Source of the DNA: Ochotona curzoniae
Lineage: Eukaryota > Chordata > Mammalia > Lagomorpha > Ochotonidae
DNA: 64,000 bases
Direction: 5' to 3'
NCBI RefSeq assembly: GCF_017591425.1
Contig: NW_024466402.1
Coordinates: forward strand, 1 to 64,000
Made by a program: the position numbers and the translations under genes. A model generated the notes under the pieces. It saw only the letters and a program-made list of their open reading frames with translations, was not told the DNA's origin and searched no databases. Shown here piece by piece: positions 35,231 through 46,010 of the stretch (position 1 is the first letter of the stretch; every line of letters starts with the position of its first letter).

Positions 35231-36799
35231 AACTGTCACTCAAATGTCGGTTTGACAGTTTCTTTCATGAAAGACACACATTGTAAGACTTGTGGGGCAA
35301 AACAGAGAGCAGGGAAGGAAACTTGGGATGGGAGAAGAGGGGACACACAGCCAACTAAACCATATAAAATAATTTAAAATGTATTTTCTTTCAAATTGTG
35401 TACTATGTTCTAAATACCTGTGGTTTTACTCATGCTGACACTTAACACAGAACAAATGTTTGGCTCATAGATTCATACTATTCTCCTACATAATCAGGCT
35501 GTTTAAGTGACGAGTTCTTAGGTTGAAAGGTAAATATACACACACAAGAGAAGATTTTTAGTTTTGAAACTCAAAACCTTCTCTACAACATTCATCTGGA
35601 AGAACTCTATAATGGAGACTAGAATGCCGAGAAGTACAAATACACTGCAGTATGCATCTCTACTCCCAATTAAATGGTGGACTGCCACCGAAACTGATAG
35701 TAGAGAGGGCCCCAGCCAGGACTGCACTTTAACTGATCCTAGACAGGGCAGTTTGCAGGGACAGGGTCTGGTCAGCAATGGGCCTTACTGTAAGGAAATA
35801 GCAGGTGTTAGCAGCTGCTGGCTCCCTGTTGCGCCCATCTCATCACAACAACACGAGGAAGCTGAGTTCAGAGTAGGCCACAATGCTAGTCAGTTTATGG
35901 CCTGTTCCTGTTTGCAAGAGAAGACTGCTGGGTCAGGTGCTGGGGTGTTGGCACTTGTATGACTGCCAAGGGTCCCTGCTCAACATAGAATGGACATGCT
36001 GCCACTGTCTCAGGTTAAATTCAATATTTCTGCAATCCCCAGCCTCAGAATGTACCCTTTCCTTTTCTGTCTGAAATGGTGTGGTTTTGGGCTGAATTTG
36101 TATAAGTCTCTTTAAAACTTTAACCCATTCACCCTCCAGCTCTGTGCTGTCAAACAATGTTCCCAATTGTCTGTTAACATGCAGAGTAATGACTGCAAAC
36201 AGAGGTCATCAGATCCAGAGAGGATGAAACAGCAAAATCAATTCTAACAAAATGTATTTGAGCTCCAAAAACAGCACCATCCCCTGCCCACTGACAGATC
36301 TCATGGGTTTCCATTCAAGACTTATTGCCAAATACAAACTCTACAGGTCAAATAAACCATCATTTTAGCAAGTAGGAGTAAATCACATGATGCTCCAAAA
36401 TAAAGCATGGATTGACAAAGTTTCACTGTGCATAGTGGAAAGAGAGGGAGGGAGTGATTTACAGCCAAAATGAATGTAAATGAAACTGGGCTGAATGAGA
36501 GGAGTAGGCAGCCTACAGAGATGCTTACTCATGGCCATGCACTGAGTAATAACACACGGATGCAGTGTCTGGAACAACAGAAACACAGTTGTGTGGTAGC
36601 TCTTCAAATGCTTTGGAAATCAGCTAAAACACAAAAGGATACGGAACGATCTGGAAAAGCTCTTCAGCTTCCTGAAATTGCAGGGCATTCCTCTCAAAAG
36701 ATGTCCCAGAGAGTCAGCCTAGTCCCTATCGTTTGAAATCAATCAGTCGCTGAGAATCGTGAGCCTTACAAATAAGGGCCAGTTATCCTAGGTCACAGG
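35231..36799. other. Mostly unassigned, with a short L1 3' UTR piece
   Basis: At 35,600-35,690 'gcagtatgcatctctactcc' and its surroundings match the start of the L1 3' UTR seen at 42,190 on the same strand. The rest includes a 132-codon open stretch (35,564-35,962) without recognisable features. Confidence 0.35.
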
Positions 36800-36940
36800 A
36801 ATCATCTGCGCATGCACAGCAACTCACCTACTACAGACACAGCAGTGCGCATGCGTTTAACAGTTGCTTGGCAACAGTCATTGTGAGGTCAGAACGCTGG
36901 GTGTGGCTGGGTGTTTCTGTTGGGATGTCCAGGTGAGACT
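36800..36940 (+). promoter_or_regulatory. Candidate NRF1/RFX promoter with exon-1 donor
   Basis: Two NRF1-like palindromes lie at 36,807-36,816 (tgcgcatgca) and 36,846-36,855 (tgcgcatgcg). Eight bases on is an RFX X-box (gttgcttggcaac, 36,863-36,875). About 50 bp downstream 'gggatgtccag' is followed by the splice-donor-like 'gtgaga' (GT at 36,933), so a first exon ending shortly after an ATG at 36,925 is possible. NRF1 plus X-box architecture is typical of ciliary or testis-expressed gene promoters (established knowledge). No downstream exons were identified. It may be an old, decayed or lineage-specific promoter. Confidence 0.4.
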
Positions 36941-37344
36941 GTTAGCTCATCTGCAAGGCTGGCTGGCCTTGGGTTCACCAGTTTGGGAGAACCGCTGGAA
37001 GACTCGGCCATGAAGCTTCTGCCTCCCCTTTAAACAAGGGCGAGTGTGTCTTTAATTCCAATGAACCTGAGGATGTCGAATGGGATGAAATCACAGAGCA
37101 GGGACAGCCTCCCAGATGAGGCTCACTGGAAGCAACATATGGCGGACAATGAGGACAGGAAGGCAGAAAGCAGCAGCTCCTGATGCTCGCAAGAAGAGAC
37201 GGGAACCCTGGGGACGAGACCAGGATTTGCGGACTGTGACCTGGACCAGGTACTGCAGGGTTGGGTGCTAACACAGACACGGACACTCCTGAGACTGGGG
37301 ACATTGGCCCTCAGATGGCTCTGTGTCAGCTGCTTGTATGTTGT
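36941..37344. other. CpG-richer stretch downstream of the candidate promoter
   Basis: CpG dinucleotides are visibly more frequent here than in the flanking kilobases, as in a partly decayed CpG island. No long open frame with recognisable protein features is present; a 109-codon minus stretch (36,975-37,304) is Pro/Ser-rich and unconvincing. Confidence 0.35.
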
Positions 37345-38074
37345 CCATTTTACATAAATAAGATATTAAATAAGATAATACATTTTAAAAATTTTATATT
37401 AGTTTCATAGGCTCTGGGATTTCCTCTTTCACACCACAAATCCCCGCCCCCCAAACTGATTTCCCCTATTTTGCTACAACTGTATTGTTACTCATAAATT
37501 GTAATATAAGTCTATCATTCTGTTATTTAAGTATATCCTGACATTTTACATATGAACAATGGCAAAGAGGTCAGCATGCTGTTGTCAAGATACATTCAAC
37601 AGTTTCATCAGGGGTACTTCTTTGATTTGGAAGTAGAGATGTATACTGAATTTTACCTTCAAATCTGGATATGATTGTCGCTTTTACACAGTTACTATTC
37701 ATTCCTTTAAATGAAAAGCCATAAAGCAAACAACAACCAGAAGAGCAGTGGAAAATTTATGACAACATTAAGTTAAATAACACGGTAGAGAATGACCTAT
37801 GTATCGCTGAAAAAATGAAAATGAAAATCACAAAACTTCTTGAAGAAAATGATGTACTGCATGACTATGAATCAGTGAAGAAGTTAATAAGAGAAAAAAT
37901 GTTCTATGCAAACAAAAATATCAAAAGCCATCAGGTGTAGGAAAAAAGGTATTGAAATGTCAGTTGAACTTGTATTTTGCAAGGAGGTTGCCTTATATCA
38001 GAAAGAACATACGATATTTGTTCTCTTGGGATTGATTCATTTCACTGAGCTAAACAATCTCTAGTTGAAGTAAT

Positions 38075-38335
38075 TTATTTGCAAGTGTTAAAATTTGATT
38101 CCTTTAAAATCGCTGAGTAGTATTCCATGGCATAGATATAGCATTGTTTCTTTATCCACTCTTCTTTTGATTGGCATCTAGGTTGTTTCCATGTTCTTGC
38201 TATTGTAGATTTTGCTACTACAAATATAGAATTACAGATCCCTTTCTCATATGCAGATTTCATTTCTTTTGGATATATTTCCACAAGTGGGATACCTGAG
38301 TCATACAGCAGGCCAATGTTCAGTTCTCTTAGCAC
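38075..38335 (-). pseudogene. L1 ORF2 C-terminal remnant
   Basis: The 86-codon frame contains the well-known L1 ORF2p C-terminal pattern (WKQPRCQSKEEWIKK followed by YIYAMEYYSAI). ORF2p is the endonuclease/reverse transcriptase of LINE-1. Only this tail is intact here; the catalytic core is absent between it and the linker region at 38.5 kb. Confidence 0.88.
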
Positions 38336-38802
38336 TCTCCATACTGACTTCTGTAGTGGTTGTACTTGCAGATTCAGCCTCAGTTCTTTTTATAGACATA
38401 TTTAGATTATTGCCTCATGATTCAGTTTCGGTAGATCACACGTATCCTCAAATCTATCCTTCTCTTGAAGTCTTCTGATTTCTTTGTATATGATTGTATG
38501 TACTAGTTAATAGTTCTGTGTTACATTTCTCTTTTGTCTGTAGCATCTGTACATTTCCTTCCTTGTTTTTCTAATTATTTGGGCAGGTTTGGGTATCTGC
38601 TTTGTTGATATTTTCAAAGAACAAGTTTGTTGTTTCATTGATCTTAAGTATTGTTTTTTAACTCAATTTTATATTATCCTCCTCCCTTTTTTTTTTTCTT
38701 ATTTTCTTTTCCCTGATAATCTTGGGATTGTTTTGCTGTTGGTTTCCTAGCTCCTTCAAATGAATGGTTGGCTCATTTACTTGGTGCTTTTCTCATTTTT
38801 TA

Positions 38803-39062
38803 ACATGTCCATTAATTCACTCCCCTAGCACCTGCAAGAGCTTTAGCTTTTCCGATCTGAAGCCAGGAGCCAGGATCCTCTTTTGGGTTTGTCATGTGGG
38901 TACACGGCCATGACATTAAGCCATCCTCTATTGCTTTCACAGGGAATAAGCAGGGAGCTGGATGGGAAGAAGGGCTGCCAGGACTAGAATCGGCACCCCT
39001 TTTGAAACCTGGAGTGTGCAATATAAGGACTTTAGCTGCTAAGCTATTGCTCCAGGCCCAGT
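38803..39062 (-). mobile_element. CSINE inside L1 copy 1 (shared site)
   Basis: Minus-strand CSINE without its tail, from 'cattaattcactcccctag' to 'attgctccaggccc'. It interrupts ORF2 just after the endonuclease peptide equivalent to 'ETHL'. The CSINE at 55,660-55,990 has the same head junction ('cccagttt..ccaat', then 'gagatgtgtct'). The missing tail is explained by the deletion in copy 1. Confidence 0.85.
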
Positions 39063-39270
39063 TTCCACCAATTGAGATGTGTCTTATGTAGGCAAAAGAT
39101 AGATGGATTTTTTTTTAATTCATTCTGCAAATCTATGATGTTTGATTGATAAGTTTAACCCATTTACATTCAGTGTTAATATAGAGAGGTAGTAATCTGT
39201 TCTTATCATTTCAGTAATGGTTTGGACATTGTGTGGCTTAATCTTCTGCTGTCATTTTATTTTGATGCTG

Positions 39271-40312
39271 TTATTTTATTGTCAAGAGAACATTTTTAAG
39301 TATCATTTCTAGGGCAGCTCTGGAAGAGGTGAATTCTCTGAGATTTCCTTTACTGAAGAAGAATTTTATTTCATTTTTCAAGACAAAGGAAAGCTTTGTT
39401 GGGTATGTTATTCCTGGGTAACAAGTTATTCTATTTAGAATCTGGAGTATCTCACTCAATTCTCTTCTGGCCTGTAGAGTTTCCCGTGAGAGGCTGGCTG
39501 TGAGTCTGATTGCCATTACTCCATGTGTCAATTGATCTTTATATTAAGCACATTTAAGGGTCTGTTGCTTATTTTTGATTGAAGGCAGCTTGATTCATGG
39601 TGAAGATCACTTTTGGTCAACTTTGTTGGGAGTTCGATGCTCTTCTTGTATTCTATTTTGCAATTCTTTCTCCATATTAAGGAAATTTTCATTTGTTATT
39701 TCATTGAATTAATTTTTAGACCCAGGTTCTTCTTCTGCAACTTCTGGAATTCCCATAAATCTTATATTTGGCATTTGAATAGTGTCTCTTAATTTTTCAA
39801 TACTTTTTTCAGCTTCACAAAGTTCTGCTTCAAAGTTTTTTATTGTTTCTCCATTGTGGCAAAAAATATCTACAAATTATTAGATTCTTTCTTTTACCTC
39901 ATTCTATTATTGAGATCGCCCACCAAATTTTTAATTTGTTTTATTTTGTCCTACATTTCTAATAATTCTGCTTGATTTTGTTTCAGTGCTACTATTTCTT
40001 GTGAGATATATTTCTATATTTCTTGTATGAGCTTCTGTTGTTGATAAGAAGCTTTATAACACATTTTTAAAAATTTTATCCCCCCTTTTTCTCAATGTAT
40101 CCATCAGTTACGGCTAAGTCTGGCAATGCTTTTTTTTTTTTTTTCTTTTTTTGCGTGAAGGCATTAGTAATATTGATTGTGCAGCTATCTCCTCTTTTGA
40201 TCTTGGTCATTGCACTTCTGGTTAGCAGATTCTTCCCCTTGGGGTAGGTTTCTATTCTGTGTCTCTCACTGCTTACAATGGGTACCCAATCATTTATACT
40301 CAGTTGTGGCAC
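39271..40312 (-). pseudogene. L1 ORF1 remnant (copy 1)
   Basis: ORF1p is the trimeric RNA-binding chaperone of LINE-1. The 3' part (39,531-39,271) encodes the C-terminal domain signature ETLQARRE followed by YPTKLSF and NEIKFF. An N-terminal piece (40,312-40,076) includes a Lys run from an expanded A tract. The region between is broken by stops and frameshifts. The span, about 345 codons, fits a normal ORF1. Confidence 0.75.
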
Positions 40313-40560
40313 TCCCTACAATGAGTTTCAGACCTGGCTCTTGTTCTAGTTTTCCACCACAGTCTCTATATCCCCAGCTTCTAGCCGACCACCTTCTGCC
40401 TCATGAGATCCCATGCTGTGGCCACACTGTTGCCTGTACAGCCTTTCTCCCATTTCCTGTCCAAGCAGTTCCCAGGATGAGGGAGTCTCCAGGTGTGTTT
40501 AAATACCTGGGTTGTTGATGTTTCTGAGCTTGCTGTAACCTGCTGTCCATTAGGTCTGAG

Positions 40561-41415
40561 GGCCACTCAGAAATATTTTGGGTTCAGCCCATAAGGTATC
40601 ACATCTGCACTGCTTTCCTTGTGGGAACTGTAAACTGCGTAGAGCCGTAAGTGAGTTTGCTGCAAACTTAGCTCATGTGCAGCTCACTTCTATCCCTCCA
40701 CTCCCACAGCCTTTGCTGTATTATATAAATTGGTACCTAATGTGGAATAGGTGTAGTTACAGATTTGCTGGCCATTATGTCCCGGAACCACCTGGGCCTA
40801 TTTTCATGGAACCTCTAAAATCAAGTTGGTACTCTTTTTCCTGTAGGCTCACTGTAATGTGCCTACCTGGAAATAAGATTACTCCCATTGGTGTGTCCTT
40901 CCATTCTTATACCCTTTGCCTCACTACACAAATGGCATCTGATATGGCACTAGTAGGCATCTAGCCTGTGAAATCCACCCAGTTGCCTTATCATTTTCTT
41001 GCTGCTCCATCTGTGCTCCAATGTTGGGCCAAATGAATCAGCAGAATGGGCAGTTCTTTGTCTGGGTTCTCCTGATCTGTGGGTGAACTGCCCTTCCAAC
41101 CTGGTTGCTGATGGAGCAATGAAACTTCCATAAGCCCGAACTTCTTTAGAACCCAATCAGCATCATACTGAATGAGAAAATTGAAGGCTTTCCCAATAAG
41201 ATCTAGAATGATAAAAGTACGTCCACTTTCACCATTGATGTTTATCACAGCATTGTATATCATGGTACTGGAAATTCAAATCAGAAAAGAGAAGCAAACA
41301 ATCCCTGAATAAAAGACTATTTCACTGAGCTATTTTTTTTTTTACTTGCCGTGTCTTGATTCAATGTATAGTTTGTAATTTCAATTCAATTTTTTATTGG
41401 ATTTTATCACTTCTT
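40561..41415. other. Unassigned, possibly L1 5' UTR
   Basis: It lies upstream of L1 copy 1 ORF1 in element orientation but has no counterpart in copy 2. A 90-codon minus frame (41,263-40,991) looks protein-like (NINGESGRTFIILDL) but I cannot place it. A 128-codon plus frame (40,578-40,964) is unconvincing. Confidence 0.3.
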
Positions 41416-41749
41416 TTTTTTAAAGATTTATTTATTTATTTTTATTACAAAGTCAGACATACAGAGAGGAGGAGAGACAGAGAGGAAGATCTTCTGTCCA
41501 ATGATTCATTCCCCAATTGACTGCAATGGCTCATACTGCCCCAATCTGGAGCTAGGAGCCAGGAACTTCCTCCAAGTCTCTCAGGTGGGTGCAGGTCCCA
41601 AGGCTTTGGGCCATCCTCAACTGCTTTCCCAGGCTACATGTAGGGAGCTAGATGGGAAGTGGGGCTGCCAGAATAGAACTGGCGCCCATATGGGATCTGG
41701 GCACATTCAAGGAGAGGACTTTAACCACTAGGCCATGCCACCGGGCCCA
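41416..41749 (-). mobile_element. CSINE with target-site duplication
   Basis: Full-length minus-strand copy from 'aaagatttatttatttattt' to 'ccaccgggccc'. Direct repeats of about 16 bp ('gattttatcacttctt') end at 41,415 and start at 41,750. Confidence 0.93.
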
Positions 41750-41764
41750 GATTTTATCACTTCT

Positions 41765-42170
41765 TGTTTCCTGTTTATTATTTCTATTTTTATTAAGTCC
41801 TTGATATTCATTAGATCATTTATTTAAGATATTTTGTTTGCTTTTAAGCACCTGATGTTATGAATGCCCCTTTTAACATGGCTTTGTTACATTTTATAGC
41901 CTTTAACATTTTGTTTTTCTTCTCATTTCTTCAAAAACATTTTTTATCTTATCAATTTCTTTAGTGTCACATAGTTCATAAAGTAGCATCGTTTTCTTCA
42001 AGAAGGTTTTTTATTTTCTTTTTTATTTCTTCAGAGACACATATATTATTCTGCATCATGTTGTTAACTTAATGTTGCCATAAATACCCTATTTTTTTAA
42101 AGAGCTGTTGATTTTGTTCTTTGACTCTTTATTTAAGAGAATGTATAGTAAGTGTGTAATAGATACTATC
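41765..42170 (-). mobile_element. Probable diverged L1 sequence
   Basis: T-rich on plus, with phrases resembling the minus-strand L1 ORF2 linker ('acatggctttgttacatttt', 'cagagacacatatattattc'). The similarity is general and no clear reading frame survives. It may simply be AT-rich DNA. Confidence 0.3.
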
Positions 42171-42480
42171 ATATCCACATGTGGAGATGCAATGTAGTAT
42201 ACATCTCTATTTCCAAATCAATGGGGGACTCCCCATGAAACTATTAATATGTATCTTAAAAATAGGAGGCTGTTCTGTCTGCCATTGTCCATACCTAAAA
42301 TGTCAGGATACACTTAAATAGAAAAACATTGGACTTATGATTGCTCATGAAGGACGCTATATAGTAATAATACAGGGGATATCAATGGGAAATAGGAATC
42401 TTGGGGAGGAGAGGAAATTCAAGAGCCTATGGAACTGTATCATAAAACAATACTAATTATATCTAATCATTATGATTGTA
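42171..42480 (+). mobile_element. L1 3' UTR fragment
   Basis: Plus-strand L1 3' end: 'gtatacatctctatttccaa', 'catacctaaaatgtcaggat', 'gggagaggaaattcaagagc'-like segment, then 'tatggaactgtatcataaaa'. Reversed, the same order is seen downstream of ORF2 in L1 copy 1 (37.35-37.7 kb), which fixes its identity. It is 5'-truncated. Confidence 0.7.
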
Positions 42481-43480
42481 AATCAGTTTTAATGTCATGA
42501 CTAAATGTTTTAATGTCAAAAATATGATGCTATTACTAATTAGCTTGTGATAAACCACAAGTCTGATATCACAAATCAAGCATTGTGATATCATCAATAA
42601 CTGTTTTGTTATAAAATTGATATTGTAATTTCATGATTGGTTTTTAACTTATAATCTCACCATTTTGCCATCATAACTAATTTTGATGTCATAACCCAAG
42701 TTATAATTGAATAGACATATGAAGAATTTTAATGTCATAAGCAATTGATATATCATTTACCATCATTCTAGTTTCATAAATTTGTCATCATGTTATCAAA
42801 GTTAATTTAATGTCAAAACCACCATTTCAATGTCATAATGAATGTTGAATTTACAGACCATTATTTTAATCCAAAAATGCCTCATGTGGTATCATAATAA
42901 AATGGTACATGATAGACGACATTGCTGATATCAGAATCCTACTATTTTTGCCATCATTACCAGTGTGGTGACATAAATATATTACTGTGCCATCAAAATC
43001 AGTTTGTGATGTCATAAACCAGCCAGTGTCATGCTAAACAAAATTGTGATATCATATGAGACAACCATTGTCCTATCACAATAAATTTTGATGCCAAGAA
43101 TCACCATTGTATTCTAATGACACATTTTTTAATGTCATGTGCAATTCATGTGTGGTGCTCTAAGCAGCAGAGCCAGTAACATGAACAGGGAGAGGGTCTG
43201 GCAATGAAACACTGCCAGGAGACCAGTGATGGTAGAAGTCTCTGCAAAGTCTGTATTGCTCCTTCATCTCTCCTTATTTACACATCCCTCAAGTCCTAAT
43301 TTAGCCAGGAAATTGGATAGAGATGAATCCAATTAGTCTAGGTGTTTTTAGCCACAAGCCCAGTTCCTGTTCCTGCCCAAGCCAAAGAGTGCTTATCAAC
43401 TCCTTAGCCCACAACAATGTGGTGTGATTCTGATGTCATAAGCCTACCATTGAGATCTCATTAATTTCATCTATCTCATC
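42481..43480 (+). repeat. AT-rich degenerate satellite, block 1
   Basis: Loose tandem units of about 20-23 bp built on variants of 'attgtgatgtcataaacca'. The core TGATGTCA occurs intact at 43,007-43,014 and 43,431-43,438. The block is interrupted by an LTR at 43,153-43,416. The same repeat recurs at 46.56-47.83 and 59.0-61.6 kb. No coding potential. Confidence 0.7.
43153..43416 (-). mobile_element. Solo LTR inserted in the satellite
   Basis: A 264-bp unit that begins TG and ends CA and is flanked by a 5-bp direct repeat 'atgtg' at 43,148-43,152 and 43,417-43,421, the hallmark of retroviral integration. On the minus strand it starts 'tgttgtgggctaag' and holds an 'aaataagg' signal-like site. 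No internal viral sequence is present, so it is a solo LTR. The family is not identified. Confidence 0.65.
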
Positions 43481-43745
43481 AAATATTATCTATATATATA
43501 TACACAATATTTATATATATTTTAATTTTACAATATAACTCCATAACCTCTGTGATTTCCCTTTCCCTCTCTTCAATTTCCACTATTTCCCCTTATATAA
43601 TTACAATAGTATGGTCCTTCCTATGCAGGCAAAAGTTCATCATTCTGCTATTTAAGTGAATTCCTGATATTGCAGGTACAGACAGTGGTAGACAATCTAG
43701 CATTCTTTTGCCAAGATAAATACGTAATGAAGAGATCCAGTAATA
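43481..43745 (-). mobile_element. L1 3' UTR fragment
   Basis: In reverse orientation: 'ccataacctctgtgatttcc', a pyrimidine-rich stretch, 'ctgctatttaagtgaattcc' and 'aggtacagacagtggtag', matching 12.7-12.98 and 37.35-37.6 kb. A (TA)n run at 43,494-43,502 sits at its tail side. Confidence 0.65.
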
Positions 43746-43756
43746 GTTTTAGTTGA

Positions 43757-44030
43757 AAACACAGATTTAAGAACAAAGAGGCAGAAAATATACCATCCAT
43801 TGTTTTACTCCCCAAGTCACACCTGCCTGACCTGAGCTGATTCAAAGGCAGGAGCTTTCCTCTAGGACTCCCAAGTGTGTGCATGAGCCATGGACTTGAG
43901 TCATCATCCAATACTTTGCTACGTCAGGAGATTGGATTGGAAGTGGGTATGACCCGACTTGAAACAGCAGCCACATGGGATGCCAGCACTTACAGGCAGA
44001 ATATCTAGTTGAGCCATCATGCTGCCCTGA
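43757..44030 (-). mobile_element. CSINE, old copy
   Basis: Minus-strand core blocks are recognisable ('ccattgttttactccccaag', 'tgattcaaaggcaggagc', 'cacatgggatgccagcac', 'catcatgctgccct') with heavy divergence. Confidence 0.72.
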
Positions 44031-44049
44031 AATATAATAAGTCTTTTTT

Positions 44050-44362
44050 CTTTAATGTTTGTTTTTATTGGAAAGGTAGATATACAGAGTAAAGGAGAGA
44101 AAGGGTGAAAGGTCTTTTGTCTACTAGGTTATGCCCCAAATAGCCCCTATGGCTGGGGCTGAAGTAATCCAAAGTGAGGAGCCAGGGACCAAGAGCCAGG
44201 AGCCATTTCCAGGTCTCCCAAATGGGCACAAGTTTCCAAGGCTCTGAGCCAAACTCTGCTGTTGTCCCTGTCTGCAAGCAAGGAGCTTGGTGTGAAATGG
44301 AGCAATAGCAGCACAAACAGGGACCCATACGCGATCTTGGCTTTTGCAAGCCACTGAGTCCT
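44050..44362 (-). mobile_element. CSINE, old copy with internal duplication
   Basis: Minus-strand copy from 'tttaatgtttgtttttattg' to about 'cttttgcaagccactgag'. The segment 'gagccagggaccaagagccaggagcc'-like (near 44,180) shows a small internal duplication. Diverged. Confidence 0.75.
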
Positions 44363-44777
44363 CATGTCAGGTAAGATGCGATGAGTCTTGTGCCACACCT
44401 GAAAAAGATCTGAGTTCCACAGCCTTGGTTGACTATTTGATCTACTAAACATGGGCCAGATTCCAAAATCTATACCCACTCTGGTACAGGGAGTGCCTTC
44501 CTGATTAAATCCTTTAATATTTGAAGTTTCAATGAAAACCTCTAAAAGAAACCTTAGCAAGATTATAGGTCATAACATATGGATCCATCATTCAATAACA
44601 AAACCTTGAACCAAAATATCAGGTACTGAAAATGACAACTCACTTCTGACACAACTCTGAGATCCAGGACACCTCCAAACCGGTAGATGAATTCTAGTGC
44701 CTTTTTTTTTTTTTTTTTTTTAAGTCACCAATGCATTCCCTTCTTAGATATGACTTGTACACAACCCCTTTTTTGTT
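44363..44777. other. Unassigned sequence with a poly(T) tract
   Basis: T run of about 20 at 44,703-44,722. Otherwise unrecognised. The paralogous block shared with 57.8 kb begins near 44,760. Confidence 0.4.
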
Positions 44778-45105
44778 AAAAATGTTTTACTTCACTTTTA
44801 TTGAAATAGTCAGATTTTATGGAGAGATAAAGAGACAAAAAGATCTTTCATGCTAATGGTTCACTCCTTAGTGGCTGAAACAGCTAGAGCTGACCTGATT
44901 CAAAGACAGGAGCCAGAAGCTTCTTCTGTGTCTCCCATACGCATGAGGGTTCCCAAGGCTCCAGGCCATCTTCTGCTGCTTTCCCAGGTGACAAGCAGCA
45001 AGCTAGGAAGGAAGTAGAGCAGCTGGAACATGAAACAGGGCCCATATGGGACTCCAGCTCATGCAACGCAAGGATTAGCCACTAGGCTTCCACACCAGCC
45101 CTACG
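44778..45105 (-). mobile_element. CSINE shared with 57.8 kb
   Basis: Minus-strand CSINE from 'aatgttttacttcactttta' to 'ggcttccacaccagccct'. It aligns throughout with 57,825-58,134, including the unusual 'ggttcactcctta/ccaat' and 'cttccacaccagccct' segments. Both are followed by '..tatccctttttt'-like sequence, so one insertion event was duplicated. Confidence 0.85.
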
Positions 45106-45134
45106 ATCCCTTTTTAAAAATATATTTATTTTAG

Positions 45135-45477
45135 GGCCCGGCGCGGTGGCGCAAGTGGTTAGGTCCTCGCCTAGCACGCCCGGGATCCCATATGGGCGCC
45201 GGTTCTAATCCCGGCAGCCCCGCTTCCCTTCCAGCTCCCTGCCTGTGGCCTGGGAAAGCAGTCGAGGACGGCCCAAAGCTTTGGGAACCTGCACCCGCGC
45301 GGGAGACCCGGAAGAGGCTCCTGGCTTCGGATCGGCATAGTATCGACCCGTTGCGGCTCACTTGGGGAGTGAATCATCGGACGGAAGATCTTCCTCTCTG
45401 TCTCTCCTCTCTGTATATCCGCCTTTCCAATAAAAAATAATAAAAAATAAATCTTTAAAAAAAAAAGAAAAAAGAAA
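45135..45477 (+). mobile_element. CSINE, young, private to this paralog
   Basis: Near-consensus copy from 'gggcccggcgcggtggcgca' to a long A-rich tail ending about 45,477. Direct repeats of about 17 bp ('aaaatatatttatttta') flank it at 45,118-45,134 and 45,478-45,494. The site is empty in the paralog at about 58,150, so the insertion postdates the duplication. Confidence 0.95.
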
Positions 45478-45504
45478 AAAAATATATTTATTTTATTTAT
45501 TGGA

Positions 45505-45640
45505 AAGGTATATTTAGGAGCTATACTAAAGTAACAATATAAGCAAATTCTGGGGGAAGGTGGGGGCAGGGAATATCATGGGGCCTATGCAACTATCATA
45601 GAATGATGATAATAATTGGAAAAGAAATTAAAATAAATGT
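45505..45640 (+). mobile_element. L1 3' UTR end
   Basis: 'ggggcagggaatatcatggg', 'cctatgcaactatcatagaa' and the following A/T-rich tail match the last part of the L1 3' UTR at 42.4 kb. It is absent from the paralog at 58.15 kb, so it also appears to be a later insertion. Confidence 0.6.
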
Positions 45641-45734
45641 CTATATCTGTATTTATATATCTATGTATATATGAATATAGAAATACGAGCATATCTCTAA
45701 AGAGAGAACAAGAGAGAGGGAGAGATTTATATAT

Positions 45735-46010
45735 ATATATAGAAAGGCATACTGAGAGTATCTTCCATCCTCTGACACACTACCCAAGTCTATAATGGAT
45801 TGGAAATGGCCAGGCTGAAGCCAGGTCCAGGAGCATTATCTCAGTCTCCAGCATTGCTTCAGAGACCCAAGCACTTGTGCTGTCTTCTGCTGCTTTCTCA
45901 GCTGCATTAGCAAAATGCTCAATCAAAAGTGTCACCGAAGCAATCCAAACCAGTGCCCATGTGGAAGCCCCAAATGCAAGTGATAGCTTCATTCACTACA
46001 CCACAACTCC
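45735..46010 (-). mobile_element. CSINE shared with 58.2 kb
   Basis: Diverged minus-strand CSINE ('gtatcttccatcctctgaca', 'gaagccaggtccaggag', 'ctttctcagctgcatta', 'cactacaccacaactcc'). It is colinear with 58,150-58,435. Open frames across it on minus are SINE-derived. Confidence 0.75.

Larger units (their letters stand above)
37345..40560 (-). mobile_element. L1 copy 1, internally deleted
   Basis: Minus-strand LINE-1. From 5' to 3' on the element: a 5' region at about 40.2-40.56 kb shared with 57.4-57.8 kb, ORF1 (40,312-39,271), the ORF2 start near 39,200 (LTLNVNGLN-like), a CSINE in the endonuclease part, the ORF2 linker region (38.5-38.8 kb), the ORF2 C-terminus (38,335-38,075), and a 3' UTR to about 37,345. 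About 870 bp of endonuclease sequence, present in copy 2 (54,870-55,720), and the reverse transcriptase core are missing. The copy is inactive. Origin of 37,690-37,990 is uncertain. Confidence 0.8.

Noticed and set aside
38820..39060. Shared CSINE in both L1 copies as coincidental independent insertions
   Set aside because: Orientation and head junction are the same, and other shared CSINEs and unique sequence occur in the same blocks, so duplication is the simpler explanation.
42481..43480. CRISPR-like array of short repeats
   Set aside because: Units are degenerate and contiguous without unique spacers, and the context is a mammalian nuclear genome.
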